A DNA stretch of 64,000 nt from positions 1 to 64,000 of the forward strand of contig JAENZJ010000016.1 in the NCBI GenBank assembly GCA_016841325.1, in the 5' to 3' direction. This document shows, piece after piece, positions 44,103 through 51,331 of this stretch. Position 1 is the first letter of the stretch, and every line of letters begins with the position of its first letter. Both the position numbers and the translations under genes were made by a program. The notes beneath the pieces are model-generated. The model had not been told where the DNA came from. It saw nothing but the letters and a program-made list of their open reading frames with translations, and made no database searches. The stretch comes from Thermincola carboxydiphila (GTDB taxonomy: Bacteria > Bacillota > Thermincolia > Thermincolales > UBA2595).

Positions 44103-46646
44103 TCACTGGAACCTTATGTAAACCAGGGTGCGCATCAGCATTGCTGCCGCTTCGGCACGCGTCGCCCGGGAATGGGGGGAGAATTCCCCGTTCCGGTTGC
44201 CCTTGATTATCTGTGCTCCGGCAGCTGCGGAAACAGCCGGCCTGGCCCAGTCGCTCACAGAATCCCGGTCAGTAAAGGATACATTATAATTTGTGCTACC
44301 ACTGTCTGAGGGATAGCCGGCGAACCGGACAGTCCGGGAAACCATCACCGCTATTTCCTCACGGGTTATTTCCTGATACGGCCGGAATGTCCCGTCCCGG
44401 TAACCGTTAATCAAGCCCGCTACAGCTGCACTGTTCACTGCTTCAGCATACCATTCCCCGGAAACATCACTGAATACTCGTTTGTCCGTACCGTCTGTGA
44501 TTCCGAGGGCACGCACCAGAAGTGCGGCAAATTCGGCACGGGTGACTTTCCCGCCAGGGTCGAAGGTATCGCTATCTTTTCCGGTAACAATAAGCCGTGA
44601 TGCCAGTCTTTCAATATCCTTTCTCGCCCAGTGGTTCCTAAGGTCTATAAAGGTTTTTTGTCCTGTAACCACGGTATACCAGCCATTATCCCGGTGTTTG
44701 ATAATCGCACCGGCTTTACCCCCATCGGTCCCAAAAACCGCCGGAACAGGAGATAACATTTTGGTTACCGGATTGTACCGGACAGCTCCGGAAATATCTG
44801 AATTAACACTGTAACCCATGCCCAGAAAACGTTTTGTATAGCCGTCAAAGCCGCTGATCTCCAGTCTCTGTCCGTTGTCAGCCACTGCCCCGGCCCGAAA
44901 TTCAACAGGTATGGCTGTCATCATGAACCCCTGCCTGCTGACCTCCTGTCTTACTTCGCCTGCCATTGCTTCCTCTGCAGTGCTGATGGTTATTGCTATG
45001 CTGAAATTCTCCAGAGGCGCACCCAGTTTGGTTGATAAATTCTCAACATTTACAGCCGACACGGGCAGGTCAAAGGAACCGGCCGGTACAGCCACCCGGA
45101 TGACAGCCGAAGGCTTGCTCCGGTGCAGGGCGGCAATTACGTCTGCCGGAATTTCTGTGGTAATGCTCCGGCTGTCACTGTGCACCTGAATCACATAAAC
45201 ATTTGCTCCCGGGTCTGCAAGATCTATAAATTCACTGAGGGTACCACTGTCAACCTTAACCGGTCCCGCCCCTTCGGAGAAATCAGTATAACTGATTGTG
45301 GTAAGCCGCTCCGACGGTTCCGGGACAGGTATTACACTACCACCGCCCTCATACGGGCTGTCTTCAATGTCATTAGCTCCTTCACTGTTTTCCGTATTTG
45401 TATCACCGTCATCCGGGCCTGCCGGTTCCGGGAGACTACCGCCATTGCCGGGCACAGCACCCCCGATATCTCCCACACTGCCACCTGCCGAAATGGAAGT
45501 GAGTTTTTGCGGCAAAGTAACTGCATCAGGCTTGTTATCCTGGCTGCCCGGCTGAGTCAGGCCCCACTGCCAGAAACTGCCGTCACTCTGAAGGGCTATG
45601 GTATGGTTCTGTCCGCCGGCGACTGATACTATGCCCGTTAGCCCCGGTACTTTAACAGGGACAGTACTGTTACCTGTTGTTCCGTTCCCAAGCTGTCCCT
45701 GGCTGTTGGCCCCCCAGCCCCAGACTGTCCCTTCCCGGGTCAGGGCCATAGAATAGGAGAAACCTGCATTAATTGCCACCGCGTCCGTTAAACCGGAAAC
45801 CCTGACAGGCAGGTTCCGGTTTGTCGTGGTTCCATCACCTGCCTGCCCGGTACTGTTAGCCCCCCACGCCCAAACAGTACCGTCATTTTTCAAGGCAATC
45901 ACATGGTTTTCACCCGATGCCAGTGAGGTAACTCCTGACAGCCCGCTGACCATTACCGGGACCGGGCTGTCTGTCGTAGTGCCGTCACCGAGCTGTCCCA
46001 TCCTGTTGCTTCCCCAGGCCCAGACAGTACCGTCACTTTTCAGGGCTGCCGTGTGATAGGCACCTCCGGTGACCGCAATAATATCCGTAAGGCCTTCCAC
46101 CATTACCGGTACAAGGCTGTTGGTAGTTGTCCCGTCACCGAGCTGACCACACTCGTTGCTGCCCCAGGCCCAAACGGTGCCGTCACTTTTCAGGGCAATG
46201 GTGTGGCTGCCTCCCCTGGAAATATCCCTGACACCGCTTAGGTTTAAAACCTTTACGGGTATTGAACTGTTGCTTGTTGTTCCGTTTCCCAACTGGCCGT
46301 ACATGTTACTTCCCCAGGCCCAGACTGTACCGTCATTTTTCAGGGCTGCCGAATGGTAATAGCCTGCAGTAAGTGCAGTCACCCCACTCAGGTCCCTTAC
46401 CTGGACCGGTTCGGTACTGCCGGTTGTGGTCCCATCTCCCAGCTGGCCCTGGTGATTCCAGCCCCAGGCCCACACCGTACCGTCATTTTTAAGGGCAATC
46501 GTATGGTTATAACCGGCGGCAATTCGCGAAGTTCCCGAATCTGCCACGGCATCTGAAATACCCGGATAAAAACAAGTAAGCAGAAGCATTACTGTTAGAA
46601 ATACAGCAAAACCTTTTCGGACTATGTATAATTTAATTTTCCCCAT
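44103..46646 (-). CDS. Secreted RCC1-repeat protein with three C-terminal SLH domains
   Basis: 847 aa. Signal peptide (about 1-36), seven RCC1-type beta-propeller repeats (about 41-375; unit ALKNDGTVWAWGSN.GQLGDG), a Gly/Pro/Asp-rich linker (390-445), a beta domain of about 200 residues and three SLH domains from about 665 (RNHWARKDIERLASRLIVTG, VTRAEFAALLVRALGITD, ITREEIAVMVSRTVRFAG, ATRAEAAAMLMRTL). SLH domains bind secondary cell wall polymer, so the propeller is displayed on the surface. RCC1 propellers serve as binding platforms; the partner here is unknown. The stop codon abuts the acyl-CoA synthetase remnant. Confidence 0.88.
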   Translation of the reverse strand: MGKIKLYIVRKGFAVFLTVMLLLTCFYPGISDAVADSGTSRIAAGYNHTIALKNDGTVWAWGWNHQGQLGDGTTTGSTEPVQVRDLSGVTALTAGYYHSAALKNDGTVWAWGSNMYGQLGNGTTSNSSIPVKVLNLSGVRDISRGGSHTIALKSDGTVWAWGSNECGQLGDGTTTNSLVPVMVEGLTDIIAVTGGAYHTAALKSDGTVWAWGSNRMGQLGDGTTTDSPVPVMVSGLSGVTSLASGENHVIALKNDGTVWAWGANSTGQAGDGTTTNRNLPVRVSGLTDAVAINAGFSYSMALTREGTVWGWGANSQGQLGNGTTGNSTVPVKVPGLTGIVSVAGGQNHTIALQSDGSFWQWGLTQPGSQDNKPDAVTLPQKLTSISAGGSVGDIGGAVPGNGGSLPEPAGPDDGDTNTENSEGANDIEDSPYEGGGSVIPVPEPSERLTTISYTDFSEGAGPVKVDSGTLSEFIDLADPGANVYVIQVHSDSRSITTEIPADVIAALHRSKPSAVIRVAVPAGSFDLPVSAVNVENLSTKLGAPLENFSIAITISTAEEAMAGEVRQEVSRQGFMMTAIPVEFRAGAVADNGQRLEISGFDGYTKRFLGMGYSVNSDISGAVRYNPVTKMLSPVPAVFGTDGGKAGAIIKHRDNGWYTVVTGQKTFIDLRNHWARKDIERLASRLIVTGKDSDTFDPGGKVTRAEFAALLVRALGITDGTDKRVFSDVSGEWYAEAVNSAAVAGLINGYRDGTFRPYQEITREEIAVMVSRTVRFAGYPSDSGSTNYNVSFTDRDSVSDWARPAVSAAAGAQIIKGNRNGEFSPHSRATRAEAAAMLMRTLVYIRFQ
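45521..46526. repeat. Tandem coding repeats of about 153 bases (RCC1 units)
   Basis: Seven copies of a 50-51-residue unit within the RCC1/SLH gene. The DNA is repetitive (for example cccaggcccagac.gtaccgtca recurs in short stretches), so the region may vary in copy number by recombination. Confidence 0.75.
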
Positions 46647-46769
46647 TATCAGCGCCTCCCCCTGTCCATCAGCCGGGTATGTTCACTCCAGTATTATCCA
46701 TAATTCGACAAACTGTCGATGTTCCCTTCCCCGGGATAACAAAAGGTGTATTTTTTAAAGCTGGCATTA

Positions 46770-46798
46770 ACTAAAAGAGGCGGGTTTTACCCGCCTCT
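46770..46798 (-). terminator. Terminator after the SpeD-like gene
   Basis: Minus strand: agaggcggg / cccgcctct perfect stem with a 5-base loop and ttttagtt. It lies 18 bases after the stop codon. Confidence 0.88.
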
Positions 46799-46816
46799 GA
46801 ATTGTTTTAAAACCTA

Positions 46817-47635
46817 TTAAATTGATGAGTGCCTGAACACATTTCTCACCCATGACCCCGAATCCCGGGCCTGGGGAGCAGCAACCTTCTTAAACTGCTG
46901 ATATTTACTGCCGCGTGAAATAAGCGTTTCATTAACAACAGCACTGTTAAAAACCTGCTTTATCTTCCCTATTACTTCTTCATAATTAAAAAACCGGCAG
47001 GAAAAGAGGTCCAGATATGCCAGTCCCGATTTCTCAAAATAGTGAAGGCTGATATGGCTCTCGGCAATCATAGTCATTATCGAAATAACAGGTTCATCCT
47101 CAACAAAATTCCTGGTCACATATGGCCGCATAATAGGAGTCATGCCAATCTCGAAGGGAAGGGTATCAAACACACTAAACAACTGGTCCATGGTTTTGGG
47201 ACCGTTATAGTCCTCAAAGTCCAGAAATAGATGAGGGCCAAAATCCATTTCCTCATCAATTTCATTAAAATCAGGATAGCTTTCCTTACTATCTCTCTCA
47301 AGCAGATAAGATGCCGCTTTCTCCGCAGGAAAGGTTTCCCTGATTATCCGTTCCAGTTTGGCGGCATCAAACGGGGCTACAGAGACCATGTCAACATAAT
47401 AGGCTTCCCTAAAGGAAAATGTATGAATAGTGAAGTGCCCCCCTGCCAGAAAAACAAAGGCACTGATACCACAGTCTTCCGGAACAACACCATTATAGTA
47501 AGGCAGAATGAAAGGAGGCATGGCAGTTTTCAGTCCCAGTTTTGCAGGCATTTCCTCCAGAAATTCGTGTACCAGAGTTATGTCATCCAGGCGGGAACGA
47601 TATCCGTTATAGGCATCCATTACGAAATGGTTCAT
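46817..47635 (-). CDS. Tandem two-domain S-adenosylmethionine decarboxylase-like (SpeD) protein
   Basis: 272 aa, twice the length of a bacterial class 1b SpeD (about 125-140). Domain 2 (about 135-235) keeps the SpeD pattern AESHISLHYF...LDLFSC: Glu192-Ser193 is the self-cleavage/pyruvoyl site, His198 and Cys213 match the processing and donor residues. Domain 1 (about 1-115) aligns through AGGHFTIHTFSFREAYYVDM, but Gly66 replaces the Ser and the Cys is lost, so it cannot form pyruvoyl. The usual HTWPE is HYFEK in domain 2. It may decarboxylate AdoMet for spermidine synthesis or another amino acid, as some SpeD homologues do. Transcribed from a strong promoter through a leader terminator. Confidence 0.8.
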   Translation of the reverse strand: MNHFVMDAYNGYRSRLDDITLVHEFLEEMPAKLGLKTAMPPFILPYYNGVVPEDCGISAFVFLAGGHFTIHTFSFREAYYVDMVSVAPFDAAKLERIIRETFPAEKAASYLLERDSKESYPDFNEIDEEMDFGPHLFLDFEDYNGPKTMDQLFSVFDTLPFEIGMTPIMRPYVTRNFVEDEPVISIMTMIAESHISLHYFEKSGLAYLDLFSCRFFNYEEVIGKIKQVFNSAVVNETLISRGSKYQQFKKVAAPQARDSGSWVRNVFRHSSI

Positions 47636-47671
47636 TTTACATCACCTGTCCTTTATATCAAGGTTTGCCGC

Positions 47672-47713
47672 AAAAAACCCCGAGAGGCTCGGTTGAATTG
47701 TCCTCCGGGGCTT
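47672..47713 (-). terminator. Terminator-like hairpin in the leader of the SpeD-like gene (candidate attenuator)
   Basis: Minus strand: ccccggagg / cctctcgggg stem followed by six T residues, located between the promoter at 47749-47776 and the start codon at 47635. An upstream leader segment (cgaggg) could pair with cctctcg and disrupt the stem. That is the layout of a riboswitch or attenuator, but I cannot assign it to a known RNA family. Confidence 0.6.
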
Positions 47714-47748
47714 TTGTCCCTCGTTAGGCATCGGCATATTCATATCAT

Positions 47749-47776
47749 ATTATAGTATGTTGAATAATTTTGTCAA
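47749..47776 (-). promoter_or_regulatory. Consensus sigma-A promoter of the SpeD-like gene
   Basis: Minus strand: TTGACA (47771-47776) and TATAAT (47749-47754), both perfect, separated by 16 bases. Predicted start of transcription is near 47742, which gives a leader of about 105 bases. Confidence 0.8.
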
Positions 47777-47830
47777 CCCTTTTAGTCAGTATTGATACTT
47801 TACTAGTCAGCATAACTCAATTTTCAAAAC

Positions 47831-47846
47831 ACCACACTATGGTGGT
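47831..47846 (-). terminator. Short hairpin after the small ORF downstream of the MocR gene
   Basis: Minus strand: accac catagt gtggt followed by gtttt. Five-bp stem, weak, but placed 2 bases after the stop of the 59-codon ORF and before the next promoter. Confidence 0.4.
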
Positions 47847-47848
47847 TA

Positions 47849-48028
47849 CTACAGGATATTAAGAAATTTCTTTATATAATCCATGCATTTTAAACTAAAA
47901 TGCCCATCTGATATTGTCCGGTTTTTACCACCTTTTTTCTGGGTTTTCATTTTAGATTCATATTGTTCACTTTTCCAGTCTGATACACCAAACCGGTAAT
48001 ACATTTCAATCCTCTTTTCATCGTCCAC
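47849..48028 (-). CDS. Candidate small basic protein of 59 aa
   Basis: GTG at 48028 preceded by a G-rich site (ggggggggag, 4-5 bases before). The product begins MDDEKRIEMYYRFGVSDWKS and is lysine-rich in the middle, with no membrane helix or known motif. It lies 33 bases after the MocR gene in the same direction and ends just before a small hairpin, so it could be the last gene of that transcript. Evidence is position, ribosome site and an uninterrupted frame only. Confidence 0.4.
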   Translation of the reverse strand: MDDEKRIEMYYRFGVSDWKSEQYESKMKTQKKGGKNRTISDGHFSLKCMDYIKKFLNIL

Positions 48029-48060
48029 GGGTACTCCCCCCCCGAAGTATTTTAAGCAGT

Positions 48061-49557
48061 TTATACCATTGGTTTGATTTCATTATTTGACCACTTATGG
48101 GGATCTTTTAATGAATTTTTTATAATATAACACAAAGTTTTTATCCCTTCGTTAATTAACTCAGGTTTTGTATATGAGAAATTCAGCCGTATTTTGTTAT
48201 GCCCGTCACTGTTGTGATAAAAGACCGGCCCGGCAACAAATGACACTTTGTTTTTAACAGCTTCCTGCAATACCTGTATTGCGGACAGGTTTTCCGGCAG
48301 GGTAGCCCATATGTAAAAACCACCGGTAGGTTTGTTCCATTGCAGCCCCCTGGGTGCATGCTTTTCCAGAGCTGCAAGCATCAGGTGAAGTTTATCTGAA
48401 TAATATCTGCGGGAACGGATAATGTGGTCTTGGAGGTGACCTTCCCTGTAAAACAGATCTACCATTCGTTGTAAAACATTATTTGTATGTAAATTGGTAA
48501 GCTGTTTTCCGGCGGCAACAAATGGAGTGAGGCTTGGCGGAGTTGCCATCCACCCTAAGCGCAGTCCCGGACATAACATTTTTGACATAGAGCTGACATA
48601 CACCACATTTCCGTGTTTGTCTAAGGATTTTAATGCCGGCGTCTCTGATTCTCCGTAATTCAACAACCCATAAGCATCATCCTCAATAATGGGTATATGG
48701 TGTTTTCCCGCTATTTCCAACAACCTTTGGCGGCGTTCCATGCTCATACAAACACCGGTGGGGTTTTGAAAAGTGGGGATAGTATAAATAAATTTGGGTC
48801 TCACCCGGCAAATAATGTTTTCCAGTCGGCTGACAACCATACCGTCACTGTCAACCGGCACACCGATGATTCTCACTCCATATGCCCGAAAAATATCTAT
48901 TGCCCCCAAAAATGTAGGCTCTTCCATAATCACACAGTCTCCCGGTTCCAAAAGAATGCGGCTGATAAGATCCAGTCCTTCCTGTGAACCGTTGAGAACT
49001 ATAATGTTATCCGGAGATACTTCCACAGATCGGTTTTGCATAATGGATGTCAGTGTTTCCCGAAATGACCTGATACCGTGGGCAGAGTCATACTGTAAAA
49101 TTACATCAGCCTCAGAAAACAGAATTTTTTGACAGATTTCTGCAAACTTCTTTTTTGGATATAATTCAGGTGCGGCAATCCCTGAATCCATTGCAATTAA
49201 ATCTCTTTGCCGGAGCAGTTCCGACATTGTGAAATTATAAGCATTCATCAGGCTCTCACCGTGACCGCTTAACAACTCCTGCCATCCAAAAGAATCAGCC
49301 TGTTCCCTGAACTGCACTGATGTAACCACAGTACCTTTTCCAACATGTGGAGTAACATATCCTTGCTTTTCCAGGTCATGATAGGCATTTATTACTGTGC
49401 TTCTGTTTACACCCAGTATGGCCGCAAGCTTTCGTTCGGCAGGCAGGCATACCCCCTCTTTTAATGTTCCCACAGTTATATTATCAATAATCTGACTGGC
49501 AATTTGTCGGTATAAAGGAGTCTTGCTCTGGCGGTCCAATTTTATTTTAATCTCCAA
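48061..49557 (-). CDS. MocR-type regulator (GntR winged helix fused to a PLP aminotransferase domain)
   Basis: 498 aa. Residues 1-75 form a GntR winged helix (GVCLPAERKLAAILGVNRST, YHDLEKQGYVTPHVGKGTVV). Residues 110-480 are a fold-type I aminotransferase with the PLP lysine in YVSSMSKMLCPGLRLGWM and the ring-contact region IEDDAYGLLNYGE. MocR proteins usually regulate neighbouring genes in response to an amino-compound or PLP; some are true aminotransferases. TTG start with ggaggg 6 bases upstream. Likely targets are itself, the SpeD-like gene or the GltS-type gene on either side. Confidence 0.87.
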   Translation of the reverse strand: MEIKIKLDRQSKTPLYRQIASQIIDNITVGTLKEGVCLPAERKLAAILGVNRSTVINAYHDLEKQGYVTPHVGKGTVVTSVQFREQADSFGWQELLSGHGESLMNAYNFTMSELLRQRDLIAMDSGIAAPELYPKKKFAEICQKILFSEADVILQYDSAHGIRSFRETLTSIMQNRSVEVSPDNIIVLNGSQEGLDLISRILLEPGDCVIMEEPTFLGAIDIFRAYGVRIIGVPVDSDGMVVSRLENIICRVRPKFIYTIPTFQNPTGVCMSMERRQRLLEIAGKHHIPIIEDDAYGLLNYGESETPALKSLDKHGNVVYVSSMSKMLCPGLRLGWMATPPSLTPFVAAGKQLTNLHTNNVLQRMVDLFYREGHLQDHIIRSRRYYSDKLHLMLAALEKHAPRGLQWNKPTGGFYIWATLPENLSAIQVLQEAVKNKVSFVAGPVFYHNSDGHNKIRLNFSYTKPELINEGIKTLCYIIKNSLKDPHKWSNNEIKPMV

Positions 49558-49631
49558 CTTATACCCTCCAATTTTCAGTCATCCGGTATTATTAAGTCGA
49601 TTATACGCCAAATTGGGGAAATTAAAAACTA

Positions 49632-49671
49632 CCAATTATTCAGTGATTTGCCATCCAATTTTTTTACCAAT
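49632..49671. promoter_or_regulatory. Repeated attgg boxes upstream of the MocR gene
   Basis: The sequence attgg (ccaat on the plus strand) occurs at 49632-49636, 49655-49659 and 49667-49671, with a fourth related box near 49607. MocR operators are often direct repeats close to their own promoter, so these are candidate binding sites. The rest of the 262-base gap 49558-49819 holds only this and a terminator. Confidence 0.3.
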
Positions 49672-49717
49672 AAAAATACCGTGCCGGTAAATTTCATGCA
49701 GAAACTGTTTGTCGGCA

Positions 49718-49762
49718 AAAATTTAATGGCACCATCATCCAGAGGAATGGATAATGGCGCCT
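49718..49762 (-). terminator. Terminator after the GltS-type transporter gene
   Basis: Minus strand: ggcgccattatcca / tggatgatggtgcc long stem with a short loop, followed by attaaattttt. It ends the methyltransferase operon. Confidence 0.8.
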
Positions 49763-49819
49763 TTTCAAAATGATTGTATATTATAGAGGTTTTTTGTCAG
49801 TCAAAACTACGCCTAATCA

Positions 49820-51256
49820 CTATTTCTCTCCGGCCCTGGGTGCCAGCTTATTGCTGTTGTACCAGAAGCCTAACATCTTCGCTGCACCCAGTAATCCAAG
49901 AGCTGCAGTCACCAAAACTAAAGTTGTCCATAAACCGTACGTTGCAAAGAACACAGGACTTAATGCCACCAGAAACAATTCGATAGGAGCAATCAGAATA
50001 TAAGCCAATCCGTAATCTTCAAGAGCTTCACTCACAAAATCAGGGTCAACAATTCTCAGCAGGATTACCCCAAAAGCTACGACCCCGGTACTCCATCCAA
50101 AGGTGAATATTCCCCTCTCAAACCAATAATTACTTAACATTCTTGGTCCAAGAATATACAGATTAAAAAGTACCCATAAAATCCCCACAACTATCAGGAA
50201 CAACAGCGGCTGCCAGAATTGAACCACTACCGATATTTTAATTGAAGCAACTCCAAAACCAACCATATAGTCCGAAACGCCGCTTCCTATTCTGGTTACC
50301 ACTTTCTTATCAATATATCCGTCCATATTTAGCATCATCAGGAGTCTCTGGACTACAATGGCAGCAATCATGGCTGTTGAAACCTCAGGCATGTACAGGG
50401 GCTTCCCGCCAATGGTCAGCCAGGATATTTCCCCTATCCACTTGGTGAGGTAAATCCCGCCAAGGGTAGCAAAGAGAATGATAGCAGAATGCCAGGCCAG
50501 TGGGTCCATTGACATGGGAGACACAGTCTGCTCACCTACCGAGGCCCTCTCGCCCGGTGGCACAAGTCCTGTCCGCATTGACTCAGGAAGGGTGTAGGCT
50601 TCCTTAACTATTCTGGTATAACCCTTCCTGGTAGCCAGTTTTATCAGCAGTATCCCACCAAAAATCGCTACCAGCAAACCTATTGTCGCCATTGTCATTC
50701 CAACTGTTATTGCATTTTCAAAACCATATTTCTCCAGTGTCCCGCCAATTGCTGTTGCATATCCATGTCCTCCGGCAAATCCAGCCGGAAGCATCCACGC
50801 AAATCCTTCATGAAGCTGTGGCCACAACAATTTCATTACAGACAATCCGAGCACTGCAGCTATGGCAAACTGGGCTACTTCTGCAAACAGGTTGTACAAA
50901 AACGTACTTCCTGCTTTGTCAATAATAACCTTTTTGGATTCAAGTTTCTTTTGCCCAATAGGGAATGTGGCAAACAGTACAACAACCAGCAACCATGCAT
51001 AACTCCCCATTACAGTCGAAAATGGCAATACATTTAATACCTGGGGTCCTAAAACCAATCCCAAAAAACCCGCAATTACAGAGGCCGGTATAAAAAAGTT
51101 CTGGAAAAAAGGTATCTTGGCCCGGACAACCTTTCCAATGAACAGCAGGACTGCCATAAAACCAAAATCTTTTAGTATCGCCAGTGGTGCACCACCCATT
51201 ACTTTTGCTATAACATCCGGGTTCTTCACCGCTTCGGCAATCATTTCAGGTGTCAT
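49820..51256 (-). CDS. GltS-type (ESS family) sodium symporter in a methyltransferase operon
   Basis: 478 aa with about 11-12 hydrophobic helices. It resembles sodium/glutamate symporters: PASVIAGFLGLVLGP near residue 58, and LPAGFAGGHGYATAIGG near 160, the glycine-rich hairpin of ESS carriers. It is the last gene after the MttB homologue, 75 bases downstream and without an intervening terminator. This suggests it imports the methylated substrate or exports the demethylated product rather than glutamate. Start ATG has gggaggg upstream. Confidence 0.8.
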   Translation of the reverse strand: MTPEMIAEAVKNPDVIAKVMGGAPLAILKDFGFMAVLLFIGKVVRAKIPFFQNFFIPASVIAGFLGLVLGPQVLNVLPFSTVMGSYAWLLVVVLFATFPIGQKKLESKKVIIDKAGSTFLYNLFAEVAQFAIAAVLGLSVMKLLWPQLHEGFAWMLPAGFAGGHGYATAIGGTLEKYGFENAITVGMTMATIGLLVAIFGGILLIKLATRKGYTRIVKEAYTLPESMRTGLVPPGERASVGEQTVSPMSMDPLAWHSAIILFATLGGIYLTKWIGEISWLTIGGKPLYMPEVSTAMIAAIVVQRLLMMLNMDGYIDKKVVTRIGSGVSDYMVGFGVASIKISVVVQFWQPLLFLIVVGILWVLFNLYILGPRMLSNYWFERGIFTFGWSTGVVAFGVILLRIVDPDFVSEALEDYGLAYILIAPIELFLVALSPVFFATYGLWTTLVLVTAALGLLGAAKMLGFWYNSNKLAPRAGEK

Positions 51257-51331
51257 TTCCCATTCCCTCCCTGTATGTTTAAGTGTTTATATATTTCTGT
51301 TTACAGTTTTTGGTGATCCTTCTGCAAATTA

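Noticed and set aside
45521-46526. CRISPR-like array
   Set aside because: The repeats are coding, about 153 bases long, and translate into RCC1 propeller units; there are no spacers or cas genes.
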